The notes beneath the pieces are model-generated. The model saw only the letters and a program-made list of their open reading frames with translations, searched no databases and was not told the origin of the DNA. A stretch of 64,000 bases of DNA from Orientallactaga sibirica. Its lineage: Eukaryota > Chordata > Mammalia > Rodentia > Dipodidae. Of the stretch, positions 41,632 to 54,429 are shown piece after piece. The translations under genes and the position numbers were made by a program. How positions within the stretch are numbered: the first letter of the stretch is position 1; the number at the start of each line of letters is the position of its first letter. The stretch covers positions 1,302,001 through 1,366,000 of the forward strand of contig JAEOAD010000026.1 in assembly GCA_036365145.1 (NCBI GenBank), written 5' to 3'.

Positions 41632-44600
41632 AGACTCCATACAATTCTTGGGGAGGATGGGACCCCACACTCAAGTGTGGGTGGAATCTTGGAGGGCAGC
41701 TCTGTCCAACTTTCACAGCCCTGGTCCCCCAGAGACCCTCACAGATAGACAAGAATTGTAGACCTGTGATAGACCATAGGACATGGTGACACAGAAGGCC
41801 CAAGGCGGGATGAGAGCAGGCGTAGGGGGTGAGGGCTTTCCGAAGAAACACACAGCCCGCCTTTCCTGGGCAAGACGTGAGTGTGGCTGGATCCTGGGTC
41901 TACTTCAGACACTACCCTGAGATAGGCCCCTCCCAGCAGCTGGTGGGGCTCCTCTGCCATCTGCTAAGGCCTCCTCATGTCACCTCCCATATGTCAGACC
42001 TTCCTTCGAGGGAAGCTGATAAGCAGATGGAAAGTGTGGCAGGCTCTGCAGGTCCTTCTCCCGTCCCCACCCACAGTCCAGTGCATCCCTGGTATTCAGA
42101 ACCACCAGCCATCTGTCCGAGCCCATGCTTCAGGTGGCTTCATTTACCCTGGGCTGCTGTCGGCGGCTTTGCACTCAGCCTGCCTCCACCCAGCCTTTGG
42201 GGGCACATACATAGTAGGGAGTCTGGCAGGGAAATCAGGCCCCTACCATAGGTAGGGTCACCCCTGGCCTGTCAGGGCTCTGGCCTGTACTCATACAGCA
42301 ACCTAGTCCACTTTACTGGCCACACCTTCAAAGACCTTCAAGCTCACCTCTACCCCATCTCTCCCTGTGAAGGCTGCAGATAAATCCCACTGCGATGGCA
42401 TGGGCTTTGCAAGCCTCGTCAATAATTGGTTTTGCAGAAGGTGGGTGGACTTGCTGTTAAGAAGTCAGGGAGGACCTGGGCGTGGTAGCACATGCACTCG
42501 GGAGGCAGAGGTAGTGAGTTCGAGGCCAGCCTGAGACTACATAGCAAATTCTAGGTCAGCCTGGGCTAGAGTGAAACACTACCTTGAAAAACAAACAAGC
42601 TGGGCGAGGTGTTGCACGCCTTTTATCCCAGCACTCGGGAGGCAGAGGTTGGAGGATCGCTGTGAGTTCGAGGCCACCCTGAGACTAAATATGAATTCCA
42701 GGTTAGCCTGAGCTAGAGTGGGACCCTACCTCGAAAAACAAACAACAACAAACAAAAAAAAAACCCAATCAAACCAAAAAGAAGTCTCTTTGGGAATCTG
42801 GACCAGTGGTTCATCCTCACTTGGTATATTGGAAATATGTATTGTAAAGGGGATTTATTAGACAGGCTTACAGAACACAGGGGGCAGGAAGGAGAGTGAG
42901 AGAACCTGGTAGCTGCTCAGTCCACGTGGCTGCATATACCTCAGCAGTGAAGGTCTGGAAGATTCCTAGAGAAGCCGCTGGCCTTCCGTGCACGTTGGAA
43001 GGCCACACACTAGCAAGTAGCACAGGCAGCCGGACAAACGGTTCTGTATTCTCCTCGAGCCACCTTATACAGAGTCCATCACCGGAAGGGCTGCCCATCC
43101 TCAAGGAAGGACTTCCTCCCTCGGGTAATCCTTCCTGGAAACCCCCTCACAGAGCCACCCAAGAGGCACATGTCTTACTTGATTTCTGATGGGATCAAGT
43201 CAATCACAGAACTTAGCGGGCACACTGGGCAAGGCTCTCCTGCTGAGATCCCTGCTGCTCCGTGAGGCCCGGGCTCTGCAGGGCCGGAGGAGAGGTTCCA
43301 GCCAGACACTTGTCCAGCGCTGCATGGGTAAGCACGACCAGAGGACAGCTGTATTGATGGTCTTGCCCCTGGGTCCCCCGGGCCTGACAGATGATGGATG
43401 ACACAGGATGAAGTGGGGAGGGGTCACATGGTCACATGCCATTTAATGGATACCCTCCTCCAGCTTGGATGGAGTTTGAGGTGCAGACTAGATAGAGAAG
43501 GAGCAAGAGAGGGCCCAGGTTTTGCTTCTCACGTTCTTTTATTATTTTATTTTATTTTATTTTTGGTTTTTCGAGGTAGGGTTTCATTCTAGCCCAGGCT
43601 GACCTGGAATTTACTCTGTAGTCTCAGGGTGGCCTTGAACTCACAGTGATCCTCCTACCTCTGCCTCCCGAGTGCTGGGATTAAAGGCGTGTGCCACCAC
43701 GCTGGCTATTTTTTTTTTTTTTTTTTTGGTTTTTCGAGGTAGGGTCTCACTCTGGCCTAGGCTGACCTGGAATTAACTATGTAGTCTCAGGATGGCCTCG
43801 AACTCACGGCAATCCTCCTACCTCTGCCTCCCAAGTGCTGGGATTAAAGGCGTGCGCCACCACACCCAGCTCTATTTTTTATTTTTTATTTTTTGGAGTG
43901 GCACATATCTTTAATCCCAGCACGTGGGAGGCAGAGGTAGGAGGATCGCCATGAGTTTGAGACCATCCTGAAACTGCATAGTGAATTCCAGGTCAGCCTG
44001 GGCTACAGCGAGACCCTACCTTAAACCCCTCCCCGCCAAAAATAAAAATAAAAAAGAATGGATGAGATGGGCTGGGGAGATGGCTCAGAGGATCAAGTGT
44101 GAGGGCCTGAGTTCAGATCCCCAGGCCCCACATAAATGCACATAAATGTAGGCATGGAAGCCCAGCTGTTATCCCAACACGTGTGATGCAGAGACTGGGC
44201 CAAGCTGGCTAGCCAGACTAGCTAAATCATCCCATTCTGGGTTCAAGTAAGACACCTTACCTCAGTAATTAAAGGTGGAAGACCTGATTGAGGAAGACAG
44301 CTAATGTTAACTTCCTCTCTCTCTCAAACCAATAAATAAAATAAAATATATTTAAAAAAATTATTGAGCAGTTCAAATATTTTTATTTATTTGCAAGCAG
44401 AGAGAGAAAGAATATGAATGGTGTGTCAGGGCCTCTTGCCTTTGCAAATGAACTCCAGATGCATGCTCCACTTTGTGCAGCTGGCTTTACATGGGTATTG
44501 GGGAATTGAGCCCTGGTCAGCAGGCTTTACAAGCAAGCACCTTTAACTGCTGAGCCATTTCTCCAGCCCTATTAAACCCATTTCAAAGGAGAGGTTAGTG

Positions 44601-44805
44601 AGGAAAAGAATGCTGTACATTACTGCTTTTCTGGAATTTCTCCACTCTATAATTTTTTTTTTTTTTCCAGGTAGGGTCTCACTCTAGCCCAGGCTGACCT
44701 GGAATTCACTACGTAGCCTCAGGATGGCCTTGAACTCACAGTGATCCTCCTACCTCTTTCTCTCTGAGTGCTGGGATTAAAGGCATGCGACACCACGCCG
44801 GGCCC
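41447..44805. repeat. SINEs and unique blocks, RAB36-BCR intergenic
   Basis: Contents: B1 (+) 41447-41631 with an almost pure A tail of about 40 bases; unique 41632-42470; B1 (+) 42473-42590 and 42597-42760; unique 42780-43525; B1 (-) 43530-43708 and 43709-43871 in tandem; B1 (+) 43893-44040; B4-type (+) about 44063-44335; B2-like (-) 44380-44570; B1 (-) 44648-44805. No exon recognised in the unique blocks. Confidence 0.72.
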
Positions 44806-45204
44806 ATTCCTGGAATTTCTGCTCCTGTCTGTTGCACTGACCCCAAAGTTAAGGCCAAATCTTAGTTTCCTCTTGTGCAACCTGGGCTTTTACCCTTGCC
44901 CGACTGGTAGCTCGTAGTTGTGATTAGAGAGGCCTGCAGAGGGCGGCAGTGAGCTGCGCAGCGCCCACGGAGTTCCCTGAAGCCGGCCAGCGAGGCGCCT
45001 CCAGCCGCAATAGAAACAGAGATTTGCGCCCCACACGCCGTATGTGCGAACTTGTTCAGGTCGCCTCGCTGGGATACTTTGCACAAGGCGTTTATAACAT
45101 GTCACAGGTGAAGTGGGGACTGAAGTTAGGTTCAGGGCATCTGGCTGCTGGTACCAGTGCTGTTTGCCTAGAAAAGTATGATAACCGCTCATATTCACGC
45201 AAAT

Positions 45205-45206
<2 letters not shown>
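44806..45206. other. Unique block upstream of BCR
   Basis: SINE-free, moderately CpG-rich around 44940-45070, with no recognised coding content. It could be a distal regulatory element, but I have no motif to support that. Confidence 0.4.

Positions 45207-45262
<56 letters not shown>
45207..45262 (+). repeat. (TG)n microsatellite
   Basis: About 28 uninterrupted TG units, the longest alternating purine-pyrimidine tract in the window. Confidence 0.95.
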
Positions 45263-45264
<2 letters not shown>

Positions 45265-46337
45265 AGGAAGGTGTTCTGTTTCTGAGGTTGTTAAGACAAC
45301 AGGCCCAGTTCTTCAGTTGCCAAATCCAGGAGGCTAGTTTGGGTATTTTTTTTTTTGTTTGTTTGCTTGCTTGTTTTTCGAGGTAGGGTCTCACTCTAGC
45401 TCAGGCTGACCTGGAATTCACTATGTAGTCTCAGGGTGGCCTTGAACTCACGTCGATCCTCCTACCTCTGCCTCCCAAGTGTTGGGATTAAAGGCGTGCG
45501 CCACCACGCCCAGCTCATTTTGGGTATTTTTATTTTCTGCTCATGAGACACCCTATATAGAGGATCGAGACGGGCTCCCCTGTCTCAGAGCTTTCCCGGG
45601 GGAACCATCAAAGATTTCGGGTCTTTCCCTTCACCCTGTGGCCAAAGTAGATGCTGGGGAGGAGAGAGAGAGGAAGGGGGGAGAAGAAGGACGAGAAGAG
45701 GGAGAGGAGTGAGAGAGGAGAGAGAAGGACAGAGGAAGGGAGAGAGAAAGAGATACAGACGTTATCCAGTTGGATAAGACCCAGGAGCAAGGATAACAAC
45801 GATAACTGGCCTCTGGGAGTCGCGAGCCTGGGGACGAAACCAAAGCGCTAGAGCGGGAAGGGAGGTGTGGAGTTGAATGACCCGTGGCAGTTACTGTCGC
45901 CCAGTCTAAGGCGTCCTGGTGCCAACTTTCTGTTGCCATGGTTAAGTTTAATCACCCACCCCAGATCCACACCACGATACCTTCTGGCACAGCTGACCCT
46001 GGCTGGATCATTAGGTGACCTGCCCAGTGGACTGAACCCTGCTGGGAGTTCCTTAAGTGGATTCATCCCAAAGGCCAGTGGGGGTGGGGGGAGAAACCCC
46101 GACCCCATTCCAGGTCCAGCCTCCTCCTTGTCCGAGAAAGAAGTGGGGGGGGGGGTCCCCAAGCCTTTTGAAGAGGTGTCCTTGGGCTGAGAGTGGGCTA
46201 GAGAGATGAACCTCCACCGTGGGGCCTCTGTTTTCTGCAGCACGTAGGGGGACCGAGGGGTGATGATGGTACCGGGGCTCCTTGGTGGGGGTGGCAGTGG
46301 TGGTGAGGGTTGGTTAGCTACGAGGGGGACGCGGTCT
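45263..46337. other. BCR upstream region
   Basis: B1 (-) 45345-45515, then SINE-free sequence. A purine-rich GA/GGA tract lies at 45650-45750, and unique G/C-rich sequence follows with no recognised exon. Confidence 0.5.
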
Positions 46338-46563
46338 TTCGTTGAAGATTTATTTTTATTTATTAGGGATAGAAGAAGAGAGAGAGAGAGAGAGAGAACG
46401 AGAATGGGCACACCAGGGCCTCTAGCCACTGCAAAAACGAACTCCAGACGCGTGCGCCACCATGCACAGCTGGCTTACGTGGGACCTGGAGAATCCAAAC
46501 TGGGGTCTTTAGGCTCCGCAGGCAACGCGCCTTAACCAAAGGCTGAGCCATCTCTCCAGCCCC
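46338..46563 (-). mobile_element. B2-like SINE at the edge of the BCR CpG island
   Basis: Complete minus-strand element, flanked by identical GACGCGGTCT at 46328-46337 and 46564-46573, a target-site duplication. It ends about 700 bases before the BCR start codon, directly at the left border of the CpG island. Confidence 0.9.
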
Positions 46564-46573
46564 GACGCGGTCT

Positions 46574-47263
46574 CTTTAAGAGGCACGCCCAGTCGCCCCC
46601 CCTCCCATCCACCCAGCCACCCCGGGTCCCTCCTCCACGCTGCTCCGCCTTGGCCGCCCGCCCTCGGGCACCTCCCCTTCCTGCGGCGCGGGGTGCGGGC
46701 CGGGGCGGGCAGCGTGCGGCAGGGGCGGGGCGCGCCGGGCCGAGCCGGGCCGGGCAGGAGCGCAGCGCTGCGCCCGCGGGGGAGGCGGCGTCGTCGGTGG
46801 CTGCGGCGGGAGGAGCTGCGAGCGAGGAAGGCCGTGGAGCGAGCAAGCGAGATTGAGAGAGAGAAAGCGAGGGGGGCGCGCGCGGCCAGGCTGCACCGGA
46901 GCATCTCCCCGGAGCCCCGCACACAATAGCGGCGCGCGCAGCCCCGCGCCCTTCCCCCGCACCCCTCCGCGCGACAGCCAGTCCTCCCCGCCCCCTCCGC
47001 CTCACCTGCGGCCCGAGGGTCGGGAAGGAAGAGGAGACGAGTATTGTGTCCCCCCCCCCCCACCACCACAGCCGCGATCTCCTCTGCACCGGGGCTAATG
47101 GGGGCCTCCGGGTACCCGGAGCCCGGCCTGGCGAGGGCTCCAAGGCGTCACCGCTGAGCCGGGTCCACTCTCGTCTCTGTCTGTGTGTCCTTCCGTCCCC
47201 ACGCACGTTCGCGCCCGCAGGTGACTTCCTCCTCCTCCCCCCCCGCGCGAGCGCGCGCGAGCC
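46574..47263 (+). promoter_or_regulatory. BCR: BCR promoter / CpG island and 5' UTR
   Basis: Very GC- and CpG-rich, with GC boxes at about 46702-46710 and 46722-46730 and no TATA box. The island continues into exon 1 to about 47850. The start of transcription cannot be placed, but human BCR has a GC-rich 5' UTR of several hundred bases, so much of 46800-47263 is probably leader. Confidence 0.75.
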
Positions 47264-48590
47264 ATGGTGGACCCCGTGGGCTTCGCCGAGGCGTGGAAAG
47301 CTCAGTTCCCGGACTCGGAACCTCCGCGCATGGAGCTGCGCTCGGTGAGTGACATCGAGCAGGAGCTGGAACGCTGCAAGGCCTCCATCCGGCGCCTGGA
47401 GCTGGAGGTGAACCAGGAACGTTTCCGCATGATCTACCTGCAGACGCTGCTGGCCAAAGAGAAGAAAAGCTACGACCGCCAGCGCTGGGGTTTCCGACGC
47501 ACCGCGCACTCCCCGGACGGCGACACCGAGCCCCGCGCCCCCTGCGCCCCGGCCACCGCCGCCGCCCCGCGCCCGCCCCCTGCGCCCCCCGACGGCGCTG
47601 AGACGCCGCCTGCCTCGGAGGAACCCGAAGCCCGGCCCGATGGAGAAGGGTCCCCAGGTAAGGCTCGGCAGGTGGCCTCCTCCCGCAGACCCACGGCCAC
47701 CTCCACGCCGCCGGCCGAACGGGACGAGCGGGCCGGACCTCCCACCAGCGTGGCGGCTCTCAGGTCCAACTTCGAGAGGATCCGCAAGGGTCCTGTCCAG
47801 CCGGGCTCGGCCGACACCGAGAAGCCCTTCTACGTGAATGTCGAGTTCCATCACGAGCGTGGCTTGGTGAAGGTCAACGACAAAGAGGTGTCGGACAGAA
47901 TCAGTTCCTTGGGTAGCCAGGCCATGCAGATGGAGCGCAAGAAGTCCCAGCAAAACTCCGGCCAGGGCCTTGGGGAAACACCCAGGCCCCATTACCGTGG
48001 ACGCTCCTCTGAGAGCGGCTGTGGCCTGGATGGGGACTATGAGGATGCCGAACTGAACCCCCGTTTCCTGAAGGATAACCTGATCAATGCCAACGGTGGC
48101 AATAGGCCCCCCTGGCCGCCCCTGGAGTACCAGCCTTACCAGAGCATCTATGTCGGGGGTATGATGGTGGAAGGAGGGGAGGGCAGGGGCCCACTCCTGC
48201 GCAGCCAGAGCACCTCGGAACAGGAGAAGCGCCTCACCTGGCCCCGCAGGTCGTATTCCCCTCGGAGCTTTGAGGACAGTGGAGGTGGCTACACCCCAGA
48301 TTGCAGCTCCAACGAGAACCTCACCTCCAGCGAGGAGGACTTCTCCTCTGGCCAGTCCAGCCGTGTGTCCCCCAGCCCCACGACCTACCGCATGTTCCGG
48401 GACAAGAGCCGCTCACCCTCTCAGAACTCACAGCAGTCCTTTGACAGCAGCAGCCCCCCGACGCCGCAGTGTCCAAAGCGGCAGCAGCGGCAGTGCCAGG
48501 TCGTGGTGTCCGAGGCTACCATCGTGGGTGTCCGCAAGACAGGACAGATCTGGCCCAGTGAAGGGGATGGCACCTTTTCTGGTGACGCAG
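47264..48590 (+). CDS. BCR: BCR exon 1, N-terminal part of BCR (RhoGEF and GTPase-activating protein)
   Basis: The ATG at 47264 follows a GAGCC context. 442 codons plus one base run to a perfect donor, GCAG|GTGAGT, at 48590. MVDPVGFAEAWKAQFPDSEP identifies BCR. Residues about 3-75 form the coiled-coil oligomerisation domain (ERCKASIRRLELEVNQERF). Tyr190 in KPFYVNVEF is the GRB2-binding tyrosine, Tyr177 in human. Ser/Thr/Pro-rich residues 200-430 correspond to the reported kinase and SH2-binding region. The DH, PH, C2 and RhoGAP domains are encoded beyond the window. Human exon 1 encodes about 426 residues; this one is about 16 longer, 13 of them before Tyr190, in the Ala/Pro-rich linker. Past the donor the frame stays open to 48640, which is intron. 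Confidence 0.98.
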
Positions 48591-50297
48591 GTGAGTGGAC
48601 TCAATTGCACCCTGTGCAGAACTCTCTTACAGGATCGTGAAAACCAAAGAAGGTAGTTGACAATGGCAATGGGAGAAACGCGTACCTTTTTTTTTTTTTT
48701 TTTTTTTTTTTTTTGGAGTGATTTTTCAAGTGCTGGTTGCTTCTCCTGAGCTAACCCCACCCCCTTCTTCCAAAGGGCTGATTCTCTTGTTTGCAGTGAC
48801 ATGGAGTACAACCTGTGTGTGGACGCCCTGTGGTCAGCACACAGGACCTTGAGTGAGAGTACCGTGAAGCCACAGTCATCTCTCCCAGCGAGAGTGGGGC
48901 CCCATCTGTGCTTGCTGTTGTGGTCCTGGACTGGTTATATGACATGTTGCAGGAACCCAAGATAGACAGGTTGCTTCTCTGCCTTAAACATGTCAAGTTC
49001 ACTGGTTAGCAAGTCAGAGCAGGTGATGAAGGGAAGTGAGTGGAAGCTCGGGCACAGGCCATTCGGATTCAGCGGGCCACTGAACATTAATGGGATGAAG
49101 AGTCCATCAGCGTGGGCTGGAGGGATGGCTTAGTGGTTAAGGCATTTGCCTGCAAAGCCAAAGGATCTAGGTTCGATTCCCAAGGACCCATGTTAGCCGG
49201 TGCACGCCTCTAGAGTTCTGTTGCAGCGGCTGGAGGCCGTGGCATGCCCATTCTCTCTTTGTCAAATAAAATATTTTTTTAAAAAATGATTCCAATGGTG
49301 GCTAAAGCAGAGCCGTTGTGATCTGCCTGGCTTTGATGGGAGGGCTCACCCTTCATTGTTCATCCCATATGCATCCAAACCCACCTCCTACGGGTTTTAT
49401 TCTCCCCCCCCCCATGCTGGGGCTTGAACCAAGGGTCTTGTGCATGCTTGGCAAGTGACGTACCACTGAGCTGCATTTCCAGGCCTCACCCTAAGCTCTG
49501 AGGTTCCGGTGTTTTCTTGCCTCCTCTTCATTTCCCCAAGGATGAGCTCTGCTGGGTACTTATTGGGCTTCCAATCTGTGAGCCCCTCCCAGTCTGTGTG
49601 TGACCCCAGACTAACCCTGCGGACTCATCCAGCTACTCCTGCACTGCCGAATGCAGAGGCCGCTGGGCATTTAGTGTGACGGGACTAGGTTATGAGATCG
49701 CGGCACCGTATTGATGTGACTAAGGGGTGGGGCTGCGGGGCAGTCTCTTGGAGTCCTTGTCTGTCGGGCGTGACGGGGTTTTCAGCTTCATTGATTTCCC
49801 CCTTTCTGTGGATGGGGTTGCATGTGCAAACGAGTTTGTGTGAATCCTCTTGAAAGCAAGTGAGGCTCGTTTTGGCTCCATGGAGCAACCTTTCTGCGCC
49901 CAGCACTCTGTCCTGCCTAGGTCACTTCAGTTGCTGATCTTCCATTTGCAGCTGGCTTGGCTGGGACCTGTCCGTGTCCCGGCTCGGCTGCATTCCCTGT
50001 CTCTTGCGGAGGGATGAGAAGCTAGAGGAGTCAGAAGCCTGCTTTGCAGCCTTTTACTGAGCGCCGGCCTGGTCCAGCCAGCTGTCTGCCCGGCGAACCA
50101 GCTTGAGCCGGCCAGTGGTGCCACAGCGCTGGGGGACGTTGTTAAATGGAACATGAAAGGCTTTCATGGAAACCTGCCGACTGATGCCTTCCTTGCTCGT
50201 GGGCTAACTATGAGTTTCCAGAAAGTTGAGCTAAACCTTTCCTACACCTTCCGTGGGGGTGGCCATGTTGCTGTCCACATAAAAACCCTAATGCTGG
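48591..50297 (+). other. BCR intron 1, first part
   Basis: Unique 48591-49112 apart from a T27-like run at 48687-48714; B2-like (+) 49113-49285; ID (-) 49408-49483; otherwise unique, no exon recognised. In human, this intron is where the minor BCR breakpoints of BCR-ABL1 fall, towards its 3' end. Confidence 0.65.
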
Positions 50298-52705
50298 GCT
50301 GGAGAGATGACTCAGTGGGTAAGGCACTTGCCTGCAAAGCCTAAGGACCCGGGTTCGATTCCCCAGTACCCATGTAAGCCAGATGCACAAGGTTGCACAA
50401 GTGTCTGGAGTTCGTTTGTCGTGGCTGGAAGCCCTGGTGTGTCCATTCTCTCTCTTTCTCTCAAATAAATAAAACAAAAACCAAACAACCTAATGTAATT
50501 GAGTAGGAAAGAGAAAGCAGCAAGGGAGGCGCCCCGGCATAGGAGGCACATAGGATGATTTCTTAGGAACTGGCTTAGAATTAGTTTCATAACTTCCAGA
50601 ACTTTCTAAATATCTCACATTCTCCTGGTAGGTTTTCTCTTTTGTCTCAAGCTTTTTTTGTTGTTAGTTTTTTGAGACAGGGTCTCCCTATATGACCTAG
50701 AACTGGTTATATGGACCAAGCTGGGCTAGAACTTGTGGCAATCCTACTGTCTCAGCCTCTCTGTGCCAGGATTTCAAGCATCTGCTATCACATCTGAATT
50801 TCCTTCATTTAAAAAAAAAAATATTTTTAATCCCAGCACCGGGAGGCAGAGGTAGGAGGATCGGCGAGAGTGGACCACCCTGAGACTACATAGTTAATTC
50901 CAGGTCAGCTTGGACCAGAGTGAGACCCTACCTTGCAAAACCAAAAAGAGTACTCGTGGAGGCAGAGGCAGAGGTAGGAGGATCGCCGAGAGTTCAAGGC
51001 CACCCTGAGACTACATAGTTAATTCCAGGTCAGCCTGGGCCAGAGTGAGACCCTACCTTGAAAAACCAAAAAAAAAAAAAAAAATTTTTTTTTTATTAAC
51101 TTATTTGAGGTAGTTAGATAGGGTGAGTATGGGTGCAGCAGGGTCTCCAGCTGCTGCAAACCCCAGATGCATGTGCCATTTTGTCTGTCTGGCTTTATGT
51201 GGGAACTGGGGACTTGATCCTAGGCTGTTTGGCTTTGCAAGCAAGTGCCTTTAACCACTGAGCCATTTGCTCAGCACCTCCCACCAAACATTTTTTTTGT
51301 TTTGTTTTTCGAGATCAGGTCTCGCATTAGCCCAGGCTGACCTGGAATTCGCTATGTAGTCTCAGGCTGGCCTCGAACTCACAGCAATCCTCCTGCCTCT
51401 CCTCCTGAGTGCTGGGATTAAAGGTGTGGGCTACCACGCCAGGCTCCCCTCAAACATTTTTAATGATTAAGGTTAAACAACGTCATTTAAAAGATTATAG
51501 AGGCTGGGGATATGGCTCAGCTGTAGAGTGCTTGCCAAACGTGTGTGAGGCCCCAGGTTCAATCTCTAGGATCATAAATAAATAAATAGCATTCATAGGA
51601 GCAATTATATTGTTTCTCTTAGTACTTTCCAAAAGGGTGTGTTTTCAGGGCACTTTTAAGTGCTTTTATTTATTTATGAGAGAGAGAGAGAATGAGTGTG
51701 CCAGGACCTTCAGCTGCTGCAAACGAACTCTTGACATCTAGACAACTTGAGCATCTGGCTTTACTGGGTGCTGGGGAATCAAACCCGGGTCCTTAGGCTT
51801 TGCAGGCAAGTGCCTTAACCGCTAAGCTATCTCTCCAGCCCCTCAGGGTACTTTTAGATTCATAGCAAAATTGAATGGAAGTTGGAAGATTTCCTACGTA
51901 TCCACCTCCACTTCTGGCTCCTCCGTTGTCAACATCCCTCCCCTTTGTGATAGTGGAGGAACTGATGCGTGGACATCACCACCGCTCATAGTACAGAGTT
52001 GAATTAGAGTTTTCTCTTAGCATTGGGTATAGTGGATCTTTTTTTTTTTTTTGGGGCTTTGAAACTCCTGGTTGCTTTAGCCCAGAGAAAATTTTAAAAA
52101 TATTTATATTTGAGAGGAGAGAGAGAGAGAGAACGGGTGCATCAGGGCCTCCTGCCACTGAACTCCAGATGCACACACCACTTTGTGTACCAGGTTTCAC
52201 ATGGGTCCTGGGGAATCAAACCAGGGGTAAGCATTGCAAACAAACTCCTTTAACTGCTGAGCCATCTCTCCAGCCCAGCCTGGCCCAGAGAACGTTTAGG
52301 CTGTGTTCTCCACCACCACGCATCTTGTGTGGCTGGAGGGGAAAGAGGGTTGCTGTGCAGGCTTAGCCATCTGTCTCTGTTGGGGCTGTTTACTGATGTT
52401 CTTTAGATGGCTGTGGGGCCTGATGGCCTCGAAGGAACAATGAGGAAAATTGCCGTGAAGGAGGCGGGGAGATGTCATCCTATTGTGACAGACATGGTGG
52501 CCTTGTAACTTCAGAATCCCTTTGGATTACTGGCACTCCTATTTTGTTTTTATTTCTATTTATTTGTTTATTTTGGTTTTTGAGGGAGGGTCTTGCTCTA
52601 GCCCAGGCTGAGCTGGAATTCACTCTGTAGTCTCAGGCTGGCCTCAAACTCAAGTTGATCCTCCCGAGCGCTAGGGAGTAAAAGCACATGCCGCCATGCC
52701 CGGCG
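50298..52705. repeat. SINE cluster, BCR intron 1
   Basis: Contents: B2-like (+) 50298-50480; diverged B1 (-) 50655-50800; B1 (+) 50822-50945 lacking its 5' end, then B1 (+) 50950-51080; B2-like (-) 51085-51280; B1 (-) 51290-51445; ID (+) 51500-51585; B2-like (-) 51660-51842; unique 51845-52090; B2-like (-) 52095-52280; unique 52285-52555; B1 (-) 52565-52705. Confidence 0.75.
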
Positions 52706-54429
52706 GCACCCACGTTTCTGAGTTGAAGGCTGCTGGCCATTAAGGGAAGGAGCTGAGACCATCCCAGGGTGCTCTGCGCTGGGCATGATGACATGGTGCT
52801 TCACGCATGGTGCCTCATGAGCTCTATTTACTGATTTACGGGTAGGATGCAGCCAGGAAATAGCAAGGCTGGGATCCTGGGCCCCGTGTGAATACAGAAC
52901 CCCACTCCTTTTGGCACTTCTACTTGAAAATCGTGACCGGTTTGGTCCAGGGGTCCTTCCAGCCCTGTGCACCCAGGGCCCACCTGTGAGGGCGGTAACA
53001 GATAGCTATGGGCCCAGCCCTATACGGAACTTTCCCTTGGTTCTGTGCAGGCCACAGAGGAGAAAGCATGGTCCCTGCCCTCTGGCAGCTCACACGTTTC
53101 CTCTCCTCCCTGCCTCCCCTCTCTCTTCTTACTCTCTCTGTGTCTTACCATGCTGTTCAGGCTAACCCTGAACTCTCGGACTCAAGCAATCCTCCTACCT
53201 CAGCCTCCCAGGTATGTAAGGGTGTTGGCGCACCCCACCACGCTTGGCTCCCATGCTATTTCAGGCAGGAATCGCTGACACGTTTCTCAAGCTCCTGTGT
53301 CCACGTGTCCTGTGGACAGTACCTGTCTCTCCTCTTCATCCGTGTCCTTTCACTCTACTTTCAGAGGACTTAGGTGGGAGATGGCCAGATCTTCTCAGGC
53401 TTCCTTTAAGTCTGAGGAGTATGTGATCCAAACCTCCAGCCCTCTACCCCATAACTTCTTGAAGGTGTGCCCCCCCCCATATTTTATTTAAAATTTTTTT
53501 CCTGGAGCTGGGCGTGATGGCACACACCTTTACTCCCAGCACTCAGGAGACGGAGGTAGGAGGATCACCGTGAGTTCGAAGCCACCCTGAGATTACATAG
53601 TGAATTCCAGGTCAGCCTGGGCCAGAGTGAGACCCTACCTCAAACCAAAAAAAAAATTTTTTTTCCCCTCTGGAGATCCAACCCAGGGCCTTTGCCTGCA
53701 AAAAGCCTATGCTGTAGTGTTGACCCGCATCCCAAGCCTGACCCTGTGGATCTTTGGTCTGTCTGCAGCTCTCATGTGAATTTCCAATCCTGTCTTTACC
53801 TTTCCTTAAGCATCTTCGTTTGACTCTTGGCTTCTCACGATGTGTTAGTGCCTGAGTGATTGGTCTCCCTTGGAGGTCCACTGAACTGGCCACTGGTTCG
53901 AGTGGGTCACCATGGAGCCTTCAGAGTTCACACAGGCCTCTCCTTGGCTCATTCACTGGAGCCTGCGCGGCTGCTTCCGGACTGGGCACAGGCGCCTCCC
54001 ACGAGCCGAGACGGAGTGAGGAAATTCAATGAGCTGCAAACATTCTACCGTCACATTTTATAAACACTCGGTGGCTCCAGAAGGCTGGAGTGTTTGGGGA
54101 ACAGCACGGAGCATCCTGGTACACTTCACCGGAGAAGGACCTAAGACATTCGTTGTTCATTTGAGTGGATCCAGGAAACTAGGTTGTCCTGTGATTCCAT
54201 GTTGTCTAATGTGTTGTTTTGGGCTTCTGGAGCCATGTCTGTCTCTTCATTGGTTGAGAGGTCCAAAGAACCCAGAGCTTGCTCACACCAATTCAGTGAG
54301 ATGAGATGAGCCAGCCAGCAAGCTGCGGTGATCCATCGGTTTCTGCCTGCCCAGCGCTGGTCTTGCCGGTGGGCACCACCACTCCCAGTGGGTGCTGTGT
54401 ATCTCAACTCAGGTTCTTCCTTTGTTTGG
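52706..54429. other. BCR intron 1, mostly unique
   Basis: A diverged B1 (-) at about 53145-53250 and a B1 (+) at 53513-53655 are the only SINEs. The rest is unrecognised. Confidence 0.5.

Noticed and set aside
46532..47992. 486-codon antisense open frame over the BCR CpG island and exon 1
   Set aside because: It is a shadow of the GC-rich BCR exon and promoter, Arg/Gly/Ala/Pro-rich, ending within a SINE. No family is recognised and the sense exon is certain.
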